Made by a program: the position numbers and the translations under genes. 6,205 nt of DNA from JARRRL01 sp037380725. GTDB lineage: Bacteria; Pseudomonadota; Gammaproteobacteria; Pseudomonadales; JANQJO01. Every line of letters starts with the position of its first letter. The first letter of the stretch is position 1. Below are positions 1 through 6,025 of the stretch, in pieces. Under the pieces are notes generated by a model. That model ran no database searches and had not been told where the DNA came from. It saw only the letters and a program-made list of their open reading frames with translations. The DNA lies in assembly GCA_037380725.1 (NCBI GenBank), contig JARRRL010000188.1, forward strand, positions 1 to 6,205. Reading direction: 5' to 3'.

Positions 1-600
1 ACGAGAACTTGCTTGAAAAAGACCGCATTGAAACGAACCCGTGCACGGCGTCAGGCCGAGCAGGCTGTGCAACGTGAATCTGAACGAATTATACGCGAGG
101 CGCGTTTAGCGCAGTTAACCTTTTCTGACTCGGATCTACCGGTGGCGTCACGGTTTGATGAGATTCGAGACCTGCTGGCGAAGCACGCGGTTATTGTGGT
201 TGCTGGAGAAACGGGCAGCGGAAAATCCACTTTGTTACCGCAGATGATGCTGAAATTGGGATATGGCGCGCGAGGACGCATTGGCCATACGCAGCCTCGG
301 CGTTTGGCGGCTACCGCGTTGACGCACACGCTCAATGAACAAGTGCATTCTCCAGCAGGTTCCGTGGCAGGATATCAGATTCGTTTTCATACCAGTCTTG
401 CGCCTGAACATTTGATTAAGGTCATGACGGATGGCGTATTGTTGACGGAGATTCAACACGATCCGTGGCTAAATGCCTACGATGTGCTCATTATTGATGA
501 GGCGCACGAACGCTCTACCAATATTGATTTGTTGTTGGGTTACGTGAAGCGGGTTCTGGAAAAGCGCAATGATTTAAAAGTGATTGTGACGTCTGCCACC

Positions 601-647
601 TTGGATCACGAACTCTCCAGAAGCCATTGCGTGGGCGCTGAGTGAAT
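601..647 (+). other. Deletion/frameshift junction inside hrpA
   Basis: After SATLDHE, frame 1 loses family similarity (LSRSHCVGAE) and stops at 643-645. Frame 2 is closed by a TGA at 587-589. From about 611 it reads NSPEAIAWALSELLPLL, which fits the helix before motif IV (E. coli ...QAIFDAVDEL...). The break is therefore near 610-616. About 37-41 codons expected from E. coli HrpA, from the residues after SATxDxE through SGRTYPVEVRYRP and the following acidic linker, are absent. A one-base indel cannot explain this, because similarity does not continue in any frame: the block is simply missing. The missing length must not be a multiple of three. Confidence 0.8.
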
Positions 648-2906
648 TGTTACCGCTGCTTCGCTCTGGGCCGCTCCGTGGACGGGATGGTCTTGTGTTT
701 TTACCGACGGAGCGCCACATTCAAGCGGCTTCACGCCATTTGCGCAAGCACATGCCGCCTCATGTTTCTGTCTTACCGCTGTACGCACGTTTACCTCAAC
801 AAGAGCAAGAAAAAATCTTTAAACCGTCTGGAAATTCGACACGCATCATATTAACAACCAATGTCGCGGAAACCTCGTTAACCGTGCCCAATATTGGCTT
901 TGTGATTGATTCGGGCACCGCACGGATTAGTCAGTACAGCGTGCACAGTAAAGTACAGCGGTTACCGATAGAGCCGATTGCACAATCCAATGCGCAGCAG
1001 CGTGCAGGGCGTTGTGGTCGAATTGGCCCAGGTTTGTGTTGGCGCTTGTACAGTGAACGTGACTTTCTGTCGCGTGCTGAGCACACCACGCCGGAGATTT
1101 TACGCAGTCATTTAGCGAGTGTGTTGTTGCAATTGATTGCCTTGCGTTTGGGGTCTCCAGACGATTTTCCCTTTCTGGATCGTCCCGATCCGCGCTTAAT
1201 GCGCGATGGCTTCCAATGTTTGCTGCAAATCGGCGCGATTAAGCGAGACCAAGCACAGACTCATCCTGCACTGACCAGTCTGGGACGCGACATGGTCCAA
1301 TTGCCCTTGGACCCTCGTTTGGCGCGCATTTTATTGGCCGCGCCGCGTTTTAATTGTTTAACAGAACAACTCATCTTGGTGAGTTTTTTGGGTGTGCAAG
1401 ATCCGCGTGAGCGCTCGTTTTGGGATGATGTACGTCAAGCACAGTGTTTCCAAACCTTTTTCGATGATGAATCGGATTTTATGGCCGTGCTGAAGTTGTG
1501 GCATTGGTGCATGACGGAAAAATCCGAGCAGACGCGTCGCGGCTTTCAGAAAACGTGCCGCGCGTTAGGCTTGAGTGTCGTGCGTTTGTATGAATGGTTT
1601 AATTTGCATCGACAGTTGGTATTGTGGACGCAGCGAAAAGGATGGCAACGCAATGAGACGCCCGCAACCTATGAGCACATTCACCGTGCTTTGTTAACGG
1701 GTTGGCCCTTGGAGATCGCCATGCAGCACCCCGAAGGCTATCACTTGGGAACGCGGGGACGAAAGTTGGCGATTTTTCCTGGTAACCCATTGAAAAAGAA
1801 AAAATTTCCCTGGATGCTGGTCGGTGAAATTATCGAGACGGAAAAACAATACGCGCATCGCATTGCTAAGATTGATCCCCTCTGGGTGGAAGCGGCAGCA
1901 GACGGATTGATTAAGCGCCATATTGGTGAACCGTTTTGGGATAAAAAAAGAGCCCAAGTTCGAGTTTACGAGCAGGGAGAATTACTGGGTTTAACGCTTT
2001 ACCACAAGCGCGCGCGCAGTCTGGCGGCCTTGGATCCGGTAGCGGCGCGTGAATACCTGATTCGTTTTGCTTTGGTGGATCAGCGCTGGGCGAGTGGTTT
2101 ACCGTTTCAAAGGCACAATGACAAAATCTTGGCGTCTTTGGCGCAATGGGAGCATAAGTTACGTCGCTTGGATCTGCGCGCCGATGAGCAAACCCTGTAT
2201 GCCTTTTTTGACCGCGCTTTACCCGCAGACATAACGGATTGTCGACGTTTAAAGCAATGGGCGAACACGAAATTAGCGGCTCAAGAGTCCGGAAAGTCCG
2301 TCGGGTATCAGGGGGATAAATTGTGCTTTACCCTGGAAACCGTTTTGGAAGACTTTGCGCATGCGCTGGATATGTCTTTATGGCCAGACACGTGGTTAAC
2401 ACGTGCGCAGCACAAGGCAAAGCAAAATGGTGAAAAGCCCATTCCGTTTTTATTATCGTACCACTTCGATATGAGCGATGAGCGCGATGGCGTCACAATG
2501 ATTGTGCCAGAAGCGCGACTCAATGAATTGACTGCGGCGGAACTCAGTTGGTTGGTTCCGGGATATTGGCCCGATCTTATTCAAGCGGCTGTGCGCGTTT
2601 TACCCAAGTCGTGGCGTCGCCGATTGCCGCCTTTGCCCAACTGGCGGGAGCGCGCACTCACGTGGTTGACAACGCGTTTTGAAACGGTGACTGATCGGCA
2701 AGAAAACGTTTTTGATGCGCTACGTTTATTTTGGTTTAACGAGGTATCGGTGGACATTCCAGCCTCGGAAATGGATGCCAAACGCTTGCCGGATTGGTTG
2801 CGCTTTTGGGTTCGGGTTGAAAGTATATCGGGGCAGGTGCTGGCGGAAGGTCGAGACTGGGAACGGATCAGCGGCGACACGGCGCAACAAGCGCGCGAAT
2901 TGATCC

Positions 2907-3000
2907 AACAAACTGCACCTTCACACCCAGCGACCCGAAGTGGTGCTCGCAATCGCCAAGCACAAGATCAAGATGGCCAAGCGCAACAAGGCGCACGATA
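2907..3000 (+). other. Low-complexity Gln/Ala/Asp-rich linker inside HrpA C-terminal domain
   Basis: Between a helix ending QQARELIQQ and the conserved strand block TTWAFGDL (E. coli HIWSFGQL) lies a hydrophilic stretch with QAQDQDGQAQQGA at its core. The E. coli protein has only a short connector here. The stretch is probably a flexible, disordered inter-subdomain linker and has no recognisable motif. Confidence 0.5.
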
Positions 3001-3966
3001 TACAACGTGGGCATTTGGCGATTTATCAGAGGTGCTGACGCTTGAGTCAATGCCCACGGGTTATTGCGCGTTACGTGATGTGGGAGATGCCGTTGAAGTC
3101 ACCGCTTTTTCGCAAAAAGGCGCGGCGAAAATCGCGCATCGTCAAGGCTTAATTCGTTTGTACATCTTGGCGTGCGCAGCCGCCGTACGACAAATTAAAA
3201 AACAGACGAATGCAAAAAGCGCGAGTGTACTGTTGGGTATTCGTGCTGAGGAACTGATCCAGCAGAGTATTGCCAAAGCGGTGGATACGTGTTTTGTTAG
3301 TCGACAAAACGCGTGGTATGATCAAGCCAGTTTTACTGCGTGTTTAGCGGAGCACCGTGCGGAACTGATCGGTATTCATCAGCAGTTGATGGCGGATTTA
3401 GTGGACCTGGGGGAAGCCGTGAAAACGGTTAAATCCCGCTTATTGACCTTACAAACTCCTCCGGTGCAAGGCGCGCGTCATGCCATTGAGGCGCAATTGA
3501 GTGATTTGTTGGTAGACGATTTTATTTCGATAACGCCTCAGGAATGGTTATCGCGATTTCCGGTGTACTGTCGTGGCATGCTCAGACGTATCGAACGACT
3601 GAGTGGAAATATTGAACGAGACGCTGAGAACGAGGCAGCAGTGCAACAGTTGATGGTTCGCTATCAAGACGCTTTGTCGCAACGCGCTTTTCCGAGCGCG
3701 GACTTGAAGACGGCGCGCTGGTTGATTGAGGAATGGCGACTTTCGCTGTTTGCGCAGGGTTTAAAAACCTGCGTGAAAGTGTCAGATAAGCGCATCCAAA
3801 AGCATATTGACGAACACGCATAAGAGGGGGAGGGGGAACCTCTGAGTGGCATCGCTGTGATAGCGAATGTGGCGATAATAACAATATGCAATTTAAGAGT
3901 GCAAGCAGAGTGGATTCTACCCATTCGAAGACCGATATCTCGTTTAATGCTTTCCTGTTAACGCTG

Positions 3967-4012
3967 TGGCTGTAAGCCATCAACGGTTCAATCGTTCTCT
4001 TTGTGCCTTGTT
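3967..4012 (+). terminator. Weak candidate transcription terminator after hrpA
   Basis: TGGCT-GTA-AGCCA (3967-3979) forms a 5-bp stem with a 3-base loop. It is followed by AACG/CGTT (3982-3996) and a T-rich but interrupted tract (CTCTTTGTGCCTTGTTT). The stems are short, there is no clean U-run, and the distance from the hrpA stop is about 145 bases. This is the best intrinsic-terminator candidate in the region but a poor one. Confidence 0.2.
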
Positions 4013-4133
4013 TATTTTATTCAAAACTGCCTAATGGGTATTTGTTTGATGATTAATTAAGCGATTGGCTTATGTGAGTTCCATACACACTTGAGTCCTT
4101 TGATTTATATTTTTCCTTTTGTTATTAGTTGAG

Positions 4134-4161
4134 TTGAAAATTAACCAGAAATGTGGATAAA
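4134..4161 (+). promoter_or_regulatory. Candidate sigma-70 promoter for the hydrolase gene
   Basis: TTGAAA (4134-4139, 5 of 6 matches to TTGACA) is followed after 16 bases by GATAAA (4156-4161, 4 of 6 matches to TATAAT), in an AT-rich stretch. It points at the gene starting at 4326 and would give a leader of about 155-160 nt. No better pair is seen closer to the gene. The assignment is by eye only. Confidence 0.35.
4152..4160 (-). promoter_or_regulatory. Perfect consensus DnaA box
   Basis: TGTGGATAA on the plus strand is the exact reverse complement of TTATCCACA, the high-affinity DnaA-ATP/ADP site. It overlaps the candidate -10 element at 4156-4161. No second good box was found nearby (CCATACACA at 4081-4089 differs at two positions), so it does not form an origin-like cluster. 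It could be a DnaA-regulated promoter site, a titration site, or chance. Confidence 0.4.
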
Positions 4162-4196
4162 CTGATTTTTACTGGTTACAGTTATAAGGATGTAAA

Positions 4197-4211
4197 CGCT
4201 TAGGGGAAGCG
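4197..4211 (+). repeat. Small hairpin in hydrolase leader
   Basis: CGCTT-AGGGG-AAGCG is a perfect 5-bp stem with a purine AGGGG loop. Outer arms AAACG (4194-4198) and CGTTT (4215-4219) offer a second pairing that overlaps the first stem, so the two structures compete. No known riboswitch class fits. Confidence 0.3.
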
Positions 4212-4325
4212 AGACGTTTCGATGTCTTATGGCGTAGGCGAAGTAGTGACTGCTTTGCTTGGGGGTCGGCTTGGTTCAAAGGAGAGGACGGGAGTCGTTT
4301 TTTGTTATTCTTTGGGGGATAAATC

Positions 4326-5567
4326 GTGTCAGAACCGGCAGAGCACGCTTCAGCGTGGCGTCGTGTGTCATCATTATTTTCATTTTTTCCACGGTCATTT
4401 TTTCCACGGTTGATAAGTCGACACGTCGATTTGGATTTGCCGGATGCTGAATTGGCGTCGCAGCAGATCGTATCTTACCAAACCATGTCAACTTCAGCCA
4501 ATGCGCAGGCTTTTGATGCGTTCGAGTTTGAGCTCGAGTCAGAGGGGGATGTCGTCAAACAAGCGCAGTTACCCAGTGAAGTGGTACGTACGCGTTTTCG
4601 CGTCACCACTGGGGGGCGCACGGTTGGTATTTCTATGCTGGGTGATCCGGCGGGACGACCGTTGATTTTTTTGGCGGGTATTGGGGGCTGCAGTCGATTA
4701 TTTTTAGGGCAGGATCGACGCGGATTAGCAGGCTATTGCGCACAATTGGGTTTCAGCTGTTATCTCATCGACTTTGCCCACAAAGGAGTTTGTACGCGTT
4801 TTGGTGACGCCACTACGTTTACTGTGGGTGCGAACGATGAACCTGGCGTGCAGGATTTATTTCACTGGGTAACGGAAGATTTACCTGAAGTAGTGGAATG
4901 GATTGGGGCGCGGCACGTCAATCAAAAACAACACTGGATTGGGCACGGCGCAGGTGGTTTGTTGTGGTGGGCGTTTTGGGCGCGTTATCCCGAATTTCGA
5001 GATCAATGCGCGGGTTTGTTGCAAGTAGCTACGAGTCGTTCTTGTGAGTTAGTAGATCGTCATTCAGCGGCGGGCCAACAATTACCATGGCGGCAACGAC
5101 AGCGTTGGGGGCGTTTGACTCGAACGTGGTCGCGACGTTTGTCTGCACGGCTTCGTATGAAACATCGCGGTTTTTTACCCTTGGCAAAATGGAGGGTCGC
5201 CACCAATGATGAATCGTTGGAAGCGTTTGAGCAGTGGTTAGCGTGGTGCGATGGCGAGCGTTGGGTCGATCCAGTGGATGGTTTTGTCTATTCTGATACG
5301 ATCAAGCAAGCCGTAAACCAACCACCGTGCAGTTGCTGGGTGGCGGAGCACGGTAAGTTAACGACGGAAAATGATGTGCGTGCTTTTATGGGGCTTTTGC
5401 GTTTGCAGCAACCGCGTCTTTTTGTGATTCCGGCTCCGTTTGATAACGTCAGTCTGCTGACGGCACCGATGGCGGTGGGAAATCATTTTGCGAGTATGTT
5501 GAGCTGGCTTATGGAATCCGGACGAGGGCATGCGGCATGTGACGAAGCATCCGTTATGGCAAGTTAG
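4326..5567 (+). CDS. Alpha/beta-hydrolase-fold protein lacking the nucleophile serine
   Basis: This is a 413-residue protein, probably cytosolic. The GTG start at 4326 is chosen because GGGGG (4314-4318) lies 7 bases upstream; the in-frame ATG at 4485 (residue 54) has no ribosome site. Residues 1 to about 90 are a poorly conserved extension with a basic/Phe stretch (SFFPRSFFPRL) and an acidic part. The fold then begins: RFRVTTGGRTVG, ISMLGDPAGRPLIFLAGIGG (strand beta-3 and oxyanion-type loop), GFSCYLIDFAHKG, and the nucleophile elbow WIGHGAGGLLWW, with Gly208 (GGC, 4947-4949) where Ser is expected in GHSxGG. The usual acid loop reads WVAEHGKLT, with Gly343 at a likely Asp position. His387 (GNHF) and Asp373 are nearby polar candidates but neither fits confidently. 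A basic, Arg/Trp-rich lid segment spans about 255-290. The family usually holds esterases, lipases or thioesterases; substrate is unknown, and a non-catalytic role is likely if Gly208 is real. Confidence 0.8.
   Translation: MSEPAEHASAWRRVSSLFSFFPRSFFPRLISRHVDLDLPDAELASQQIVSYQTMSTSANAQAFDAFEFELESEGDVVKQAQLPSEVVRTRFRVTTGGRTVGISMLGDPAGRPLIFLAGIGGCSRLFLGQDRRGLAGYCAQLGFSCYLIDFAHKGVCTRFGDATTFTVGANDEPGVQDLFHWVTEDLPEVVEWIGARHVNQKQHWIGHGAGGLLWWAFWARYPEFRDQCAGLLQVATSRSCELVDRHSAAGQQLPWRQRQRWGRLTRTWSRRLSARLRMKHRGFLPLAKWRVATNDESLEAFEQWLAWCDGERWVDPVDGFVYSDTIKQAVNQPPCSCWVAEHGKLTTENDVRAFMGLLRLQQPRLFVIPAPFDNVSLLTAPMAVGNHFASMLSWLMESGRGHAACDEASVMAS
4381..4410 (+). repeat. 15-bp perfect tandem duplication in the hydrolase N-terminus
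   Basis: CATTTTTTCCACGGT occurs twice back to back (4381-4395 and 4396-4410). Because 15 is a multiple of three, it stays in frame and duplicates a five-residue unit to give SFFPRSFFPR. The T6 run inside each unit is also slippage-prone. Confidence 0.9.
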
Positions 5568-5574
5568 TGAGTTG

Positions 5575-5603
5575 TTTCGATCCTCTCTGCACCTTGCTAT
5601 AAT
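5575..5603 (+). promoter_or_regulatory. Extended -10 sigma-70 promoter for the small gene
   Basis: TGCTATAAT (5595-5603) combines a perfect TATAAT hexamer (5598-5603) with the upstream TG of an extended -10. A weak -35, TTTCGA (5575-5580), sits at the ideal 17-base spacing; weak -35 elements are normal for extended -10 promoters. The expected transcription start is near 5610, giving a leader of about 28 nt to the ATG at 5638. It begins right after the hydrolase stop, so the small gene has its own transcript. Confidence 0.7.
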
Positions 5604-5622
5604 GGATATACATTGTGTATCC
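5604..5622. promoter_or_regulatory. Near-perfect inverted repeat over the transcription start (candidate operator)
   Basis: The 19-mer GGATATACATTGTGTATCC has two 9-base arms around a single T and is symmetrical at 8 of 9 positions. It abuts the -10 hexamer and spans the predicted start site, the classic place for a repressor operator. The regulator is unknown: it could be the product of the downstream gene or one encoded elsewhere. Confidence 0.5.
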
Positions 5623-5638
5623 TCATTTGGAGGTGATA
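5618..5638 (+). promoter_or_regulatory. Very strong ribosome binding site, possibly masked by a hairpin
   Basis: GGAGGTGAT (5629-5637) matches the complement of the 16S rRNA 3' end over nine uninterrupted bases and runs directly into the ATG. The GGAGG-to-ATG spacing is only 4 bases, slightly short. CCTC (5621-5624) can pair with GAGG (5630-5633) across a 5-base loop. With a 2-base bulge the stem extends through TAT (5618-5620) to ATA (5636-5638), hiding both the ribosome site and the first base of the start codon. Confidence 0.55.
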
Positions 5639-5979
5639 TGAAACTCAAAGTCTCCGACTGGGGCAACGACCTAAGTTTGAATTACCTGAATACTATCAAA
5701 ACCGAAGTAGGTAATGTCATTCTTACGCAAAGTAAACCAGTCAGTCTCATTGAAGATCCCTACCTGGAAACAGATGTTGCCTATGTTGTGGTGGCTATTA
5801 ATCCCTGCTCGCCGCTTATTCGAGAAGTCTCAAAAGGCACCCCTGATGCGTACGCGACGCTTGCAGACGCCAAGGAGGCGGCACGCCAAATTATTCAATC
5901 TGCCATAGCAGAAGCTCAAAAATCGTTATCTGAGTTGCGACAACTCGGTATTGATAACATTAGTTATATCACGCTATGA
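5638..5979 (+). CDS. Small protein of unknown function next to a recombinase gene
   Basis: This is a 113-residue protein. The ATG at 5638 is chosen because the strongest ribosome site in the window precedes it; in-frame extension to 5530 would read through the promoter and into the hydrolase gene. I do not recognise the family. It appears to be a soluble alpha/beta protein with no signal peptide and no membrane segment. It begins MKLKVSDWGNDLSLN, followed by a strand (GNVILTQ), a strand (VAYVVVAINP), a proline/serine loop, and one long amphipathic helix of about 35 residues (ATLADAKEAARQIIQSAIAE onward). It ends with a short strand, NISYITL. The N-terminal KVxxWGNxLxLN loosely recalls the start of MazE/AbrB antitoxins (WGNSL), but the rest does not fit that fold or its length, so that reading is weak. 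It is convergent with the recombinase gene, 46 bases apart. Existence as a gene is well supported; function is unknown. Confidence 0.75.
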   Translation: MKLKVSDWGNDLSLNYLNTIKTEVGNVILTQSKPVSLIEDPYLETDVAYVVVAINPCSPLIREVSKGTPDAYATLADAKEAARQIIQSAIAEAQKSLSELRQLGIDNISYITL

Positions 5980-6025
5980 ATGAAAAGGTTGAAAACTTAC
6001 AAAGTTCAGGTTGAGACAAGGCGCC
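5980..6025. other. Convergent 46-base spacer
   Basis: The spacer lies between two converging genes. Weak pairings are present: AACTT/AAGTT (5994-6006, 3-base loop), and TTGAG (6011-6015) with CTCAA (6025-6029), whose loop contains most of a GGCGCC palindrome. Neither has a U-run, so a bidirectional terminator is possible but not demonstrated. No tRNA end or attachment-site duplication is seen. Confidence 0.3.

Larger units (their letters stand above)
1..3823 (+). pseudogene. hrpA: HrpA-type DEAH-box ATP-dependent RNA helicase, 5'-partial, with internal deletion/frameshift
   Basis: HrpA is a cytosolic ATP-driven RNA helicase of the DEAH/RHA family, linked in E. coli to mRNA processing and to handling of stalled ribosomes. 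The first frame is open from base 1 with no stop before the TTG at 13. E. coli HrpA has some 30-40 more residues at the N-terminus, so the true start probably lies left of the window. Frame 1 (to the TGA at 643-645) carries Walker A GETGSGKST (205-231), TQPRR, DEAH (496-507) and SAT (592-600). The second frame (to the TAA at 3821-3823) carries motif IV LVFLPT, motif V TNVAETSLTVP (857-889), motif VI QRAGRCGR (998-1021), HA2, an OB-fold region near 1770-2060, and the long HrpA C-terminal domain ending in IEEWRLSLFAQ and SDKRI. The two frames total about 1,270 residues against about 1,300 for E. coli. The shortfall is the RecA1-RecA2 linker, including the expected SGRTYPV block. The TTG at 647 is not a real start. 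Family assignment is very secure. Whether the lesion is real or a sequence error is open. Confidence 0.93.
3824..4325. other. Intergenic region of about 500 bases between hrpA and the hydrolase gene
   Basis: No convincing gene, tRNA or known riboswitch is seen here. The left part (3824-4000) has a purine-rich GAGGGGGAGGGGG tract just after the hrpA stop and three small hairpins: TCGCT/AGCGA at 3852-3866, TGGCT/AGCCA at 3967-3979 and AACG/CGTT at 3982-3996. The middle (about 4000-4170) is AT-rich and holds a candidate promoter and a consensus DnaA box. The right part (about 4170-4325) would be the leader of the hydrolase transcript; it has a CGCTT/AAGCG hairpin (4197-4211) and an AAAGGAGAGG stretch (4278-4287) with no start codon at usable spacing. 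Confidence 0.6.

Noticed and set aside
647..3823. Independent 1,058-residue helicase-like gene starting at TTG 647
   Set aside because: It lacks Walker A and DEAH, begins in the middle of the RecA2 region, and has no ribosome site. Its frame is open upstream to 590, and it is the continuation of the interrupted hrpA.
3823..3843. AGAGG/CCTCT inverted repeat at the hrpA stop as terminator
   Set aside because: The stem is five bases with an 11-base loop and no T-run follows.
3582..3983. Minus-strand ORF of 133 codons across the hrpA 3' end
   Set aside because: It is antisense to the conserved HrpA C-terminus and has no recognisable protein features, so it is a shadow frame.
4222..4413. 63-codon ORF starting with ATG before the hydrolase
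   Set aside because: It has no properly spaced ribosome site, overlaps the hydrolase start in another frame, and has a biased composition ending in HYFHFFHGHFFHG that simply reflects the tandem repeat.
4418..4429. TCGAC-AC-GTCGA inverted repeat
   Set aside because: It is short and lies inside the hydrolase coding region with no associated promoter; it is most likely coincidental.
5530..5637. Upstream extension of the small gene to ATG 5530
   Set aside because: It would translate through the promoter and operator and overlap the hydrolase C-terminus; the ATG at 5638 has a far better ribosome site.
5358..5666. Minus-strand ORF of 102 codons over the hydrolase end and small-gene promoter
   Set aside because: It is antisense to two supported genes and runs through a strong plus-strand promoter and ribosome site; its composition looks random.
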